Source: Ephydatia muelleri
Lineage: Eukaryota > Porifera > Demospongiae > Spongillida > Spongillidae
Reading direction: 5' to 3'
Length of the DNA stretch: 64,000 bases
Assembly: GCA_013339895.1 (NCBI GenBank)
Contig: JABACO010000024.1
Location: 4,025,298 to 4,089,297 of the forward strand
Numbering within the stretch: the stretch's first letter is position 1; every line of letters begins with the position of its first letter. Under the pieces are notes generated by a model that ran no database searches, had not been told where the DNA came from, and saw only the letters and a list, made by a program, of their open reading frames with translations. Position numbers and translations under genes: made by a program. Shown here one piece after another: positions 9,236-21,800 of the stretch.

Positions 9236-12200
9236 CTACAACTTTCGTCTCCTATGGGGCTTCTTCTGGCCTTTGTTGGGCTTTATTCGTAGTACGGTGG
9301 CGTCTCCCTCGAATACCTGCTTATGCCTCGTCTGCTCTGCTGCCTCCGCCTTTCCAGCAGCAGCTGCCGATCCACCTGCGTCGATTCCATCGCTGTCCTT
9401 GGCTGACACGACGAGCATCTTCTGGGGAGAAGCATTTTGCTGGACACTAGTGGATCTGGCGGCTTGCGACGTCATCGTGGCAATACTCTTGGAGCGCATG
9501 CTCGATCGCGAGAAGTTGGGCATTGTGTGGTCGATTCCATTCGCCTTATTCGACTTGTCCGACTTGTAAAATATCCTGGCCAGTCTCGATTTGCGCTGTG
9601 GATCATACGGTTCTCCTTGTACGTCATCGTCCTCCACGTGCGCAGAAAGGTCGACCTGCGAGTGAAGGGGCGTGGCCAACCCGCCGGCCAGTCCTCCGGC
9701 CTTCTTCTTGTCCGCATTCTGTCCGTGTATCCTCACCTTGAACGGACTCCCGGGGATGTGCTGGTCGGACCAGAGGATGGAGATGAGGTATTCTCCAGGG
9801 ACCTGAGCCTCGTACTGGGCGATGAGGGTGCGCCTGTCCATCTCGTCTGCTGGCCTCATGTTGATCTTGAAGGCGTTCTTCATCCCGCGGAGGTGTACCA
9901 CGAGCACACCGGCCCCCGCCTGGCGCGTGTCTATGGTGAAGTGGGCCTGGCTTCCCACCACTCCGTCGTGGAGGCCAGGCCCGGACGCCTTGCACTTGCT
10001 CGGGTCGATCCCGGGCCATATCTTAAGGACGAAGGGGCTCCCAGGCACGTGCACGTCTGCCCACTTGACGCTCACGCGGTGCTTCCCGCTCGTGAGCGGG
10101 TCAAGCTTGACGTCGTACACCGCGCTCTTCTGGTTCCTGGCGAGAAACACCTTGGCCTCGTTCCCCTGGGGACCAATTGCCTTGACCGTCAGCTTCCCCG
10201 ATCCGGCCCCCGTCGTGTCGATGGAGAACTCGATGGGCCTCCCGACCGTCAGCATGGCTTCCTCGTCCAAGGCTTGGCCGTACATCCTGCACATGTTCGC
10301 CCGCGGTCCGAGGCTCGCCGTGAGGCGGAACGGACTGCCGACGATGTGCTGATTGGCCACCTGAACGGAGACAAGGTACGCTCCCTGCTCGTGGACAAGG
10401 TAGGCCACGCTGTACGTGCCGTCCCTGTTGTCACGCACCCGCACGCGGCCCTCCACCTTGTTGACCACACCGCACACCGAGACGCTCAGAGTGCCGTTCT
10501 CGATGAGGCCCTGGACGCGGGTCAGGATGTAGAACTGGGACGGGACCCCCGTGAGGGCGCTCTGGAGCCCGGTCCCCGTCGCCGTGTACGCCCCTCCTCC
10601 GCTCTGGGGTTTGACATTGAATTCCACTGGTGAGCCAGAGATGTGGTACGACCCGTACGTGATGGCCACCTCGTGTCTGCCCACTTCCCAGGGCACAAAG
10701 TTGGCCTTGTAGTTGATGCTGTCAGCAGTCGTCACGGTTACATTGTAGTGCGCGGTTTTCCCTATAGCCTTGACGACGGGCTTCAACAAAGGGCTCGGAA
10801 CGGAGATCACGAACTCCACCGGTGCTCCCACCGTGGCGTTCTCGTGTCTGCTGATCATCATGCACTGGGCGGGGTTGCAGGTGAGGAGCGTGAAGGGGCT
10901 CCCCCCGATGAAGGTATCGCAGAAGGTGAGCCCCACGGAGAACTCTCCCTCGGTGAGCGGGGGTCACAAAGAGGCGCTGCGTCCCGTCCGGGTCCTGCGC
11001 GAGCCTCGTGCGGAAATTCTCCTCCACCTTACGTCCGTCTTGGCACGAGAATTGTATCTCGCCCTCTCCTGCGTCCTTGGTACTCACTGTGAACTCGTGT
11101 GCCTCTCCAATGGACAGGTACTTGGGAGGATGGGTCTTCACGATGCACTTGGACGGGTCGGAAACCTGAACCAGAAAGGGACTTCCTTCCACCAGCTGGC
11201 CGGCGCACGCCACCTCCACTCTGAACTTTCCCGATAAGGTAGGAACGAAGGAGGCGTATCCGATCTTGCCGTCGATCAGGCGGAAGCCGATGGGAATTTG
11301 GACCTCCCCGCATATCGCTGTCATGTGAAGCTGTCCCAGCGAGGGCCCGCTGGACTTCACACTGAACTGTGCGCTGTCGAACGTGCGGTACAGTCTCTTC
11401 TCGGGGTAGGACACCACCTTGTAGGCACCGTGGTCCACCACTGTGTAGTGGACCGCAAGGTGGGTCAGTTCCTCGTTGTTCCAGAACAACCTGAGCGTGG
11501 CCTCCCCCGGCGTGCCGGGAGTGTAGCTGAGACTCACCTTCTTCCCGTCGGACGTGGTTTCGACGAAAACGTTCCTCTTGCTGTCGTTGTAGCTGAAATA
11601 TGCCGTCACGAAGCCGTACCCTGATCTACTCGTGTCGATGTCCAATTGGATTGGTTGGTTGGTATGGACCACTGTGGGGTGGCTCTCTAGGTCGACGATC
11701 CTGATCGAATCGCTGTCCAGGACTCTCGCTGTGAAAGGGCTATTTGCTATCGGCTGATCAGACCAGAGAATGTCAAATGTGAGTTCTCCTATGTGAAGAG
11801 GAGTGTACCTGACCACGATGGTGCTCCTCGACTCCATGAGGCTGAACTTGACCTTATTGCCCCTCATGTCTTGGGCGTCGATGTGCAGCTGCCCCGGACC
11901 TGCCATGGCTGTGTTGATGGTGAAGTAGGTCTGCTTGCCGACCATCACGCTGGATAGGCCTGGGCCTGAGGCACTGACCTCACCAGACAGAGTCAGTAGC
12001 CGGCCGTTCCGGATGCGGAAGATGTACGCCATCACTTTGAGGTCTTCTACCTCTCCGCTGGCCAGCTCCTCTGCTTTCATGTTGGGAGCGACTCCGAGCC
12101 TTGCCTTGACAGCTGCAAAGACCTGTGCCACGTTTTCAGCACCCTCTTCCGGTCTGAGTCGCCTCCAGTCCGGGAACGTCCCGGGATAGCACGCCTCCAC

Positions 12201-13679
12201 CATGGTCGCCAGCGTCACCCCGTTGCTCCAGTCGGAAGAAAAGTTTGAGACCTTTATGTGCGGTATGGTGTCCCTCACCCACTTGAGCAGCATGGCCTCT
12301 GCCGGCTTGCAGAAGTAGGAGAGGTAGGTGATGACGCTCAGCTCGTCGATGGAGCTGCTGCTCAGGTCGTCCGGTCTCAGGATGGGAGGGATCTTGAGGT
12401 GGGTGGAGGCGGTGCGGATGGCCAGAGTGCAGTTGCTGTGCTTGTTGGAGGGGTTCAGTTTGTCTATGGTTGGGACCAAGCCCTCCTTGATCTCGTTGAT
12501 GAGGGCCAGGAGGGTGAGGCCGTTGGACCAGTCCCGGGTGAAGTTGGTCACTCGACACGATGGAAGGAGGGCCTGAAGCCATTCGAGCATAACCTGCTTG
12601 GCACTTCCTTGAGTGTACCCTGTGGACAGAGACAAATATTTAATTAGTAACTGAAAGTGTATATGGCATATGGAGGTGCATTACAGTAGTATGAAATATG
12701 TTTCTTCATCTGATATTCACAAAGTAATAATACATGTACATTGTTTTCTTTTTGGGTGGGGGAGGGGGGGGGGGGAATATCAGTATCTATTCAGTCAGTG
12801 ATGTGGATTTTGATTTATTGTCTGCACACAATGCAGTAGGACAACGAATTTAATTCTATTTGCATATTTGTGGGTGGTATTATTCAGTGATAGCAGGGCC
12901 TACTTGGTGTGCAAAAGAAGGGGCGGGACGCAGCGTATACATGCCGCTCGGTTTTAAAACCCACCCACCTTTTATTTTGATTTGATATTTCTGTATCAAA
13001 GTCCACACCAATCCCATTATGAGCGTCAGGTCGCCATTGAAGACATTTTGACTTCCTGCGTGATGAGGTGGGGCGGTTTACAGCTATGTAGCGCAAAGAC
13101 AGCCTTTGCCACACAGCGCTCACCTATACTGACCAGTTTAACGCCTTCCTCTCGTAGATACTGGAACGCAATGTCCAAATTGACGAGGGAGTGTGCCGCC
13201 AGTTTAGGGGCAGCGTTGTATTTGGGGAATTTCGCTCCTGTCAGATTCTCTAGCAACTTGAGCAGGACGACTCCATCGGATAAGTCCGTATTTAACCGTT
13301 CCACTCTTAGTCCTGTTGAGTTCTTGCCCGAGCCAAGCTTATCGTTGATCCAGTTGACGAATGTCGCTTGCTGTTTGGGAGGGAAGGAATGGTGAAATGT
13401 GTGTGCCCATGTGTGTGTGAGTGTGGTATGCAATGTCCGTGCGAATGTGAAACATAGGGCAAAAAATGGAGGAGCAGGAAGAGAAAGGTTGTGGTATAAT
13501 GAAGACAGGGGAAGGGATATTGATGAAGCAGAAAGTAATGTACTCGCCGAATACTGAGAAAGCGAACCGCCTACCTGAATATTCTGCCATTCTCGATGCT
13601 TCGCAGATGAGGCCATCGGTAGAATCTGGTCCGTATCCGGAGCAGGCACTGGCGGGGCAGTCGGTGCGTCGAGCTCCAT
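9236..13679 (-). CDS. Filamin, jitterbug type (three CH domains)
   Basis: An actin-binding, cross-linking scaffold in four exons: 13679..13575, 13370..13124, 13055..12969 and 12619..9236. All have GT-AG sites and compatible phases (0,1,1). It starts MELDAPTAPPV. CH1 is about residues 36-146 (FVNWINDKLG, LSDGVVLLKLLENL, and the small third exon with GLVWTLIQKYQI). CH2 is about 153-248 and CH3 about 252-348 (both with WSNG). Eight Ig-like filamin repeats follow, with the recurrent ends GSPF and SPFxVxI, then a basic serine-rich tail of about 165 residues ending HRRRKL and TAG at 9236. Vertebrate filamins have two CH domains and 24 repeats; three CH domains is the jitterbug arrangement. In the run of five G near 10959-10963 the frame changes by one base inside repeat 4. 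If that base is an error the protein is 1273 residues. The plus-strand open frames over it are shadows. Confidence 0.9.
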
Positions 13680-15513
13680 TGCATGCTGCTGCGTTGCTGA
13701 TGGGTGGGGCTAGAGGTTATTCATATCATTAATGCATAATTGTGTTAAAACAATGCATATGTACAGTCAGTTCGCCACGCGCTCTACAACATGCAGAAAC
13801 AAATGTGATCCCTGGATTGTTTCAAGTCTCATTTCCAATGTCAATGTTAACGTTTGATCATTGCAGTTCTGTAGCGTTATTGTCGCCCTAGAGGGAGAAT
13901 GAATATGTTTATATTGTGTACAAGCCAGTTCAGCAGCAGTTCAATTCATTATCTATGGGTAGTATATATATTTAATCATTGTGTTGACACATTTAACACA
14001 TCGATCATGATTAATCTATGTGATGGCACAAAGCAGCTATCATATACCTGCATGTATTCCACTAGGTCCATACGCATGCTATTTATATACACGATCAGGT
14101 GATCTCATATGCATCCTTTTTCAATGACGTGCAAGGGGTGTTTTGAAAATATTAATATTTTCGAGACCACGATTTTTGGTACAGGACATGCGACGCCGAC
14201 GTCCAAGTCCATGCAAGGTTAAACCACAGGTAATCTCTATACGACTTCTGCCATTTATACACGGGGGAAAAAATGGGTCGAATCACGTTTTGATTTTATA
14301 AAGGATTTTAAAATCCTCTGTAAAATCATTGTGTGATTGAACATTAAAATCAGACATGTGTGATTGTTACTATTCAATCACGTAATGATTCCAAAATCAT
14401 TCTACGCGTTTCATTTTTTTTTTGCTGTGATGACTGAACTGCATCGTCTTTGTATTTATGTATGATGCAAGGAGCGCACAATATTCACGCGAGCGTGTTG
14501 CTTCCGGTAGAAAGGTCAAGGCCACTGAGGCTGAGCGGCCGCATGTCAAGTGGCATGGTCAATCAGCCGTGAATTAAGAAACATGTAGTATATAATTAGG
14601 TTTCATTTCTGGTAAGCTACCATTATCATCATCAGCCACGTGGGGATGCTTTACAGAGAGCAATTGACCATGAGAGTTTTAAACCAACCATGTATTGTAC
14701 AAACAATGCATAGCTCTTGCCAGTGCTCCCGACAGCTGAGCACAAAAAAAGAAAAAAAAAATCATGCTGCAGATGTGGTTATGAAGTTGAGCATCACTGA
14801 TACGGCTGTCACAATTGTGAAGCAAAGAGGTCTGCATTGAGGGATCTACTTTCAGCAAAGCAGTTACTTCAAGAAAAGTTCTGGCTGTCATCGGTTAATG
14901 ACATGCACAAGCTTAGTCAAGCTTTGCTGCACATTGAACGGTCTCTAGCTGATTGAAGCCATGCATGCCAAAACTGACAAATGATCATTGAATGTCGTCG
15001 AGACGTACGTATAAGGGTCACTAAGTGTTGTGTTCCATGCACGGTCACATACTTTCCATTAAAACATACAAAAAGGCTACAAAAGCAACAGTGATGCATC
15101 CGTAACAACTTTTGACCTACTTTCAGATAATGAAATGACCTTAAGTTCCTTGGCTTTCTCAATCTTTCGTTCATTTTTCATAAGTCAAACTTTGTGTTCC
15201 ATATTCGTGTATTAGAGTCATAACCACGGATTAAGACTGAGAATAAAGATAAAAGAGTTCATTACACACTCTCATTCATTCACTACTTGTGTGTGTAGAA
15301 TTATTGATGGATGCAAGATCATGTAAATGCAACCGTCACGCCGGTTCCACACTTTGAATTTCATATTATCCTAACGGAACGCAAATGGGTACCGATATGC
15401 ATTATATCGTATTACAATGAATTTTGAAACTTAAACAAAATTCAAAGTCCCTATACCAACAGGCACCAAGAAAGAATACAATAGAAATGGTGCGTCCATG
15501 ATCGTTTAATTCA
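13680..15513. other. Intergenic stretch 5' of filamin
   Basis: Presumed promoter side of the filamin gene and spacer to the LINE. No core promoter can be assigned by eye. It contains a degraded MITE (14262-14430) and an A-rich tract near 14744-14761. A short plus-strand frame at 14188 (MRRRRPSPCKVKPQ followed by GTAATC) could be a first exon but has no supporting partner. Confidence 0.35.
14262..14430. mobile_element. Degraded MITE
   Basis: Ends GGGGGAAAAAATGGGTCGAA and, reversed, CAGCAAAAAAAAAATGAAAC followed by GCGTAGAATGATTTT. They resemble the ends of the 109-bp MITE found three times in the ankyrin introns (CACAGGGAAAAAACGCG). The internal part is A/T-rich with the short palindrome GGATTTTAAAATCC. 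Probably an older member of the same family. Confidence 0.5.
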
Positions 15514-15603
15514 ATCCTCCTCCTTCTCCTCCCCCTTTATTACCTTAGCGCGACTCAGACTGAGTCGCGCTAAGGTAATAAAGGGGAGGAGAAGGAGGAG
15601 GAT
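15514..15603. repeat. Near-perfect 90-bp palindrome
   Basis: Arms 15514-15558 and 15560-15603 are reverse complements apart from one extra C in the left arm, with a one-base centre (CGACTCAG-A-CTGAGTCG). It directly abuts a second, longer inverted duplication. Such a cruciform is unstable on cloning and can be an assembly fold-back artefact. Confidence 0.85.
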
Positions 15604-15833
15604 GCCTCTCTGTTGATCAGCATTCTTTGCATCAACGAGGAGGAATCCCCACCCATCATCACAAAATTCATCATACAGAGCAGTCATGCCATGAAAAGCC
15701 CAACTAGCAACTGGGCTCAAGGCAGGCATCGAGGGTGCTTTTCATGGCATGACTGCTCTGTATGATGAATTTTGTGATGATGGGTGGGGATTCCTCCTCG
15801 TTGATGCAAAGAATGCTGATCAACAGAGAGGCA
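15602..15833. repeat. Inverted duplication of RT motif A segment
   Basis: Left arm 15602-15700 is the reverse complement of right arm 15736-15833, with about 35 bp between them. The right arm, in plus orientation, encodes [18 protein letters not shown] and LLVDAKNA, which is RT motif A, and leads straight into the LINE copy. Because the same segment is present in both orientations, this is a fold-back duplication rather than a simple 5' inversion. Confidence 0.8.
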
Positions 15834-15991
15834 TGTAGCTCTTTGGATTCTGAAATGCACGGGTTTTATGGCCTAGGTGCAGTTGCTTCCTGTTCAATAC
15901 CTATGCTATAAGTTGATTGTAAGGGGTTGTGATGAATTTCTGTGTAGGAGTTAGACAAGGTGATCCAATGTCAATGTTGATGCATTCCACT

Positions 15992-16711
15992 GCAGTTATG
16001 CCACTGATAGAGTCATTGCAGTCATGCCACTGATAGGGTCATTGCAGTTATGCCACTGATAGGGTCATTGCAGTTATGCCACTGATAGGGTCATTGCAGT
16101 TATGCCACTGATAGGGTCATTGCAGTCATGCCACTGATAGGGTCATTGCAGTTATGCCACTGATAGGAGTTATGCCACTGATAGGGTCATTGCAGTTATG
16201 CCACTGATAGAGTCATTGCAGTTATGCCACTGATAGAGTCATTGCAGTTATGCCACTGATAGGGTCATTGCAGTTATGCCACTGATAGGGTCATTGCAGT
16301 TATGCCACTGATAGGGTCATTGCAGTTATGCCACTGATAGGGTCATTGCAGTTATGCCACTGATAGAGTCATTGCAGTTATGCCACTGATAGGGTCATTG
16401 CAGTTATGCCACTGATAGGGTCATTGCAGTTATGCCACTGATAGGGTCATTGCAGTTATGCCACTGATAGGGTCATTGCAGTTATGCCACTGATAGAGTC
16501 ATTGCAGTTATGCCACTGATAGGGTCATTGCAGTTATGCCACTGATAGAGTCATTGCAGTTATGCCACTGATAGGGTCATTGCAGTCATGCCACTGATAG
16601 GGTCATTGCAGTTATGCCACTGATAGGGTCATTGCAGTTATGCCACTGATAGAGTCATTGCAGTCATGCCACTGATAGGGTCATTGCAGTTATGCCACTG
16701 ATAGGGTCAAT
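15992..16711. repeat. 26-bp minisatellite inside RT coding sequence
   Basis: About 27 copies of a 26-bp unit containing TTATGCCACTGATAGGGTCA, with an A/G variant (GATAGAGTCA) and one partial copy near 16168. The unit encodes MPLIGSLQ in one frame, i.e. the residues that normally follow RT motif B. The array therefore grew from the element's own coding sequence. Since 26 is not a multiple of three, expansion destroys the frame. Confidence 0.93.
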
Positions 16712-17208
16712 CAGATGCAAAGAAAAGTATTTGCAGTGTTGGTATGCTGACGACTCGGCCTGTGCTGGGAAGCTGTCCCATTCTCACTCATGGCTAATCG
16801 TACCCCCCCGCGTCTTATTCAGTTTGGTCCTGCATATGGCTACATTGCTGAACCCACCAATAGTTTTTTGGTTGTAGCTAAACAATATGAAGAAGAAGCA
16901 AAATGTTGTATCAGGTCATCGCTTCATCGGTGGGGTGATTGGGGATAAGGACAGTCAGAAGTCATATATCCATGGTAAGGTGGATGGCTGGGTGAAGTGC
17001 GTGCAACAGCTATATCACATGCTGCTACCAAGGCACCTCAAGCAGCATTTGCAAGCATAACAAAGTCACTTCAATGTGAATGGAGCTTCAGTAATGCCAG
17101 ATTGCAGTGATGAATTCATGGTACTACAAGTCACAATCAAGAAATGATTTTGCCAGCCTTGTTTGATGGAAGCCTATCTGATGCTGAACTGCAGTTGTTA
17201 GCGCTGCC

Positions 17209-17526
17209 AACACGCCTAGCAGGTCTAGGAGTACTTGACCCTACATCTATGTCAACACACCTAGCAGGTCTAGGAGTACTTGACCCTACATCTATGCCAA
17301 CATGCCTAGCAGGTCTAGGAGTACTTGACCCTACATCTATGCCAACATGCCTAGCAGGTCTAGGAGTACTTGACCCTACATCTATGCCAACATGCCTAGC
17401 AGGTCTAGGAGTACTTGACCCTACATCTATGCCAACATGCCTAGCAGGTCTAGGAGTACTTGACCCTACATCTATGCCAACATGCCTAGCAGGTCTAGGA
17501 GTACTTGACCCTACATCTATGCCAAC
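17209..17526. repeat. 45-bp minisatellite inside RT coding sequence
   Basis: Seven copies of a 45-bp unit encoding LAGLGVLDPTSMPTC. It expanded from the conserved LP-RLGGLGI-like motif downstream of the RT domain. The length is a multiple of three, so both strands stay open and give repetitive phantom proteins. Confidence 0.93.
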
Positions 17527-18390
17527 AGAGATCTTCAAAACATCTAAACAAGGCACAGTTGTTGCTTAATAGGATACATCATGCCATGTTAGTCATCTGG
17601 ATGCACTTAATGAGGCCAGACAGATGCACCATACATGTAAAGTTCAAGAGAATTTACACCAGTCCAGCTTGGAGTCCATACTAGCAAAGTTCACACATGA
17701 GAGACAGAGATCAATAGGAAGGCAATAAAAGGTAAAACTTCAGCATGGCTGAATGTGGTCCCGTTAGAGGGTTGTCACTTTGTCCTAGCACCCTTTCAGT
17801 TTAGGGATGGTTTGGCAATTCGACAACTCTCCTGTATACCTATCAAGTGTGATGGATGTAGTGCAAATTTCACGCTGCAACATGCATTAGACTGTAAGAC
17901 AGGTGGTCTTGTCATCCAACGACATAACGAAGTTCGGGATTGTCTTGGGGATATGGCTGCTCAAGTATGGAGTCAGGTCGTACGTGAACCAATAGTCAAA
18001 GAGGCTGACTCCAAGCAGATGGTCCAAGATTGAGGGCCGATCTAGGCATTGAGGTTTCTGGACTCCCCAGGTGGAAGTGTTGTTTGATATATAAGTCATT
18101 GACACAGACAATTGGACTAAGGGGCTCTAGAAAAGAAGAAGCTATATGTACATTTACTCCTTTCGTAACATCCGTTGATGGGCTTCTCCACAGAGAGGCA
18201 GAACATTTTTTGAAGCACGTAGCTACCAGCATAGCAGCCAAATGGGAAAAATCATATGCAGAAACGTGTGCAGTCGTTAGAGCTTGACTTTTATTTGCCC
18301 TGGTTTGAGCATCAAGCTTGTGTCTAAGGGGATCAAGTGTCAAGTGGAAGGCTTTGATGATGGGGCTTCACGTCCTACAATCATGCAATA

Positions 18391-18810
18391 GGCTCTAGCA
18401 TTTTTTTGTCTGTCTTTGAATCTTATTCTTACTTTGTACTGTGCTCATTACGAATTTTATTTAATTTGTACGAAAAAAACTAGAGGGTGCATAAATGCTC
18501 GGAATCTGATTCCTCTTAATAATACTGTACATGCATTGATATTAGTTCATTTCATGAAATACCACTGCATGATTGAGCTTAATCAGAACGATGTCTGTCA
18601 TGCACTGATACTATATTTAGATCGTGTACATGTACTTCTGCAATGCAACCGTGCCAGTTCGGCCGGAAGATGGTCTTCAATTAAAAATTGGAATAAAATG
18701 CACATACAAATATACAGCAAAAAAATTATTGCAGAGGATAACTGTTTTAAAACAGAGTAGATTCAGTCACAGAAATGCAACTGGGACAAATAAAATGTTA
18801 TCATCCATTC
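18391..18810. other. Spacer between LINE and MyD88 3' end
   Basis: AT-rich and without recognisable exons. It should contain the 3' UTR and cleavage site of the minus-strand MyD88-like gene. TTTATT (AATAAA on the minus strand) occurs near 18450, about 350 nt past the stop, as a possible polyadenylation signal. Confidence 0.35.
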
Positions 18811-21800
18811 CTATGGCAAAGGTGCTGATACAGTGTGCTGGCAGGCCTTGTAAACTTTGTCCCAAAAGTACTGCTCACACTTGCTGGGGTCTTGGGAATA
18901 TCGCGTGTAGTCGGCATAGCAGATGTGAGAGAGGAAACTAGGAATGGTACACTTCTGATACAGAACTGGTATCAGAATGTGTTCCTTGCTGTCTGCATTT
19001 ATGAGGGAAAAAAAAGAAAGTATTCACCATGTGACCGATACAAGAAAATAGCTCCTCCCCTTCTTGCCTCACTTTAATGCAATATCTGATGTTCATGACT
19101 GAGTACAACACTATTGATAAAACTAGTTTCTTAGCATACGAATCATACCCCTGAATATCCTGAAATATTAGTACTGTTGGACATTCAAGGTGGCTCAAAG
19201 ATAATGCCTACATTAAATGGATTCCCACTTTATACATTGCAACTATCAGATGTGTACAGTATCAGAGGGGAAACCCCAGTCTGCTGCTTATCCCCAGAGC
19301 AAGCAAATATACAGCGCAGTTGTTGAAATGTTTGACTAATCAATTCAGTGCCTCACAACTCCATGATGGACGATCTGCTTTAGAATGTGTCAGTACCATT
19401 ATTGTAAAGGACTGAGCAGATTCTCAGCTAAATAATATAATTTAAAACACTTGATAACAAAGCCAGTTTTGTCAGATAGATAAAATCCAAAATTAAACAG
19501 CAACGTTTGTAATTATTTTTGCACAATTACACTTCCCATGATAGTAACTGCACCTTTTGATTGTAATTGCTCATCTTCATCAGATTCGATCTTATAGATT
19601 TGATCTTATAAACATTATAGGCACCAGTCTCTCAGCAGACACACACATTATAGGCACCAGTCTCTCAGCAGACACACACATTATAGGCACCAGTCTCTCA
19701 GCAGACACACACATTATAGGCACCAGTCTCTCAGCAGACACACACATTATAGGCACCAGTCTCTCAGCAGACACACACATTATAGGCACCAGTCTCTCAG
19801 CAGACACACACATTATAGGCACCAGTCTCTCAGCAGACACACACATTATAGGCACCAGTCTCTCAGCAGGACACACACATTATAGGCACCAGTCTCTCAG
19901 CAGACACACACATTATAGGCACCAGTCTCTCAGCAGACACACACATTATAGGCACCAGTCTCTCAGCAGACACACACATTATAGGCACCAGTCTCTCAGC
20001 AGACACACACATTATAGGCACCAGTCTCTCAGCAGACACACACATTATAGGCACCAGTCTCTCAGCAGACACACACATTATAGGCACCAGTCTCTCAGCA
20101 GACACACACATTATAGGCACCAGTCTCTCAGCAGACACACACATTATAGGCACCAGTCTCTCAGCAGACACACACATTATAGGCACCAGTCTCTCAGCAG
20201 ACACACACATTATAGGCACCAGTCTCTCAGCAGACACACACATTATAGGCACCAGTCTCTCAGCAGACACACACATTATAGGCACCAGTCTCTCAGCAGA
20301 CACACACATTATAGGCACCAGTCTCTCAGCAGACACACACATTATAGGCACCAGTCTCTCAGCAGACACACACATTATAGGCACCAGTCTCTCAGCAGAC
20401 ACACAATTATAGGCACCAGTCTCTCAGCAGACACACACACAGGTATATCTACAGTGTATACTCTCCCCATTGAAGGAACATCTGTAACTTTCTATCTTTA
20501 GAATTTTTTTTTTCTATTACAATCTACAAGCTAACCTCTATCTCTCTAAACAATTCCCTACTTTGAATAGAAATGCTTCTTCTGCCTACGCTGATCACAA
20601 CCACACCCTCTCTAGGGCCACACCTCAGTAAAGCACCTATCATAGCCACATCCCTTATATGGAGACCACCCATCCCTACATAGCCAATAGACACACACCC
20701 ATACCAGGGGAGTGATGCAGGGCCAGATGGGACTCAAAGCTGCACCATGGAGACCTCAGGTAGGCAGGAGAGAGAATGATGACTGTTTTACGACATCCCT
20801 GTTTGATCATGTCTGCCACCTGTTCAGAAAATACTTCTCCCGGCATTACGTCTTCATAGTGGAGAGAGAGGAGGTGAGGAAGGGGAGGGAGGTGAGTGAG
20901 AGGAAGGAGGTGGGTGAGGGGGATGTGGATGAGCGAGAGGTGGGTGAGGGGAGGGAGGTGAGAAAGGTGAGGGGTGGGAGGAGGTGAGGGTGGGGAGAGA
21001 GGAGGTGGGTAGGGAAGGGAGGAGGTGGATGAGGGGAGGGAGGAGGTGGATGAGGGGAGGGAGGAGGTGGATGAGGGGAGGGAGGAGGTGGATGAGGGGA
21101 GGGAGGGAGGAGGTGGATGAGGGGAGAGGAGGTGGAAGGAGAGGAGGTGGATGAGGGAGAGGAGGTGGATGAGGGGGAGGAGAGGAGGTGGATGAGGGGA
21201 GAGGAGGTGGATGAGGGGAGAGGAGGTGGATGAGGGGAGAGGAGGTGGATGAGGGGAGAGGAGGTGGATGAGGGGAGAGGAGGGGATGGGGGAGAGGAGG
21301 TGGATGAGGGGAGAGGAGGTGGATGAGGGAGGAGGAGGTGGATGAGGGGAGAGGAGGTGGATGAGGGGAGAGGAGGTGGATGAGGGGAGAGGAGGTGGAT
21401 GAGGGAGAGGGGAGGAGGTGGATGAGGGGAGAGGAGGTGGATGAGGGGAGAGGAGGTGGATGAGGGGAGAGGAGGTGGTGAGAGGAGGGGGGAGGGGAGA
21501 GAGGAGGTGGATGAGGGGGAGAGGAGGTGGATGAGGGGAGAGGAGGTGGATGAGGGGAGAGGAGGTGGATGAGGGGAGGGAGAGGAGGTGGATGAGGGGA
21601 GAGGAGGTGGATGAGGGGAGGAGGAGGTGGATGAGGGGAGGGAGGTGATGAGAGAGGATGTGAATGAGGGGGAGGTGGTATGTACAGTGAGGGGAGGGAG
21701 GGTGGTGGAGGTTGGTAATCAATACGTGTGTCTCATGTACACATTAATGTATGTAATGGCATACAACTTGTGTACATAACAAATGCATACAAATGAACAC

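Larger units (their letters stand above)
15735..18390 (+). mobile_element. LINE (non-LTR) copy, family 2, broken
   Basis: Plus-strand degraded RT element. In order: motif A (LLVDAKNA near 15800), GVRQGDPMSM (motif B, about 15948-15980), a 26-bp minisatellite, QCWYADDSACAG (motif C, about 16735), and a post-RT block. Next come the LP-x-RLAGLGVLDP motif expanded into a 45-bp minisatellite (17209-17526) and a CxxC...HxxxC zinc-knuckle-like segment (KCDGCSANFTLQHALDC, about 17850-17900). It ends with RHNEVRDCLGDMAAQVW and a C-terminal block FLKHVATSIAAKWEKSYAET. The last parts look like the cysteine/restriction-like-endonuclease end of some LINEs. Several frame changes and stops make it inactive. 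The C-terminal block matches the fragment at 4877-5107. Confidence 0.75.

Noticed and set aside
9437-10633. 398-codon plus-strand frame
   Set aside because: Antisense shadow of the GC-rich filamin exon; the minus strand carries the recognisable filamin repeats.
19557-20501. Long repetitive open frames on both strands (IIGTSLSADTH and SAERLVPIMC)
   Set aside because: They are the 33-bp minisatellite, open only because 33 is a multiple of three, and lie inside a MyD88 intron.
20676-21722. 348-codon Pro/Ser-rich frame
   Set aside because: Purine/pyrimidine minisatellite; only the terminal TIR-encoding exon (20705-20851) is real.
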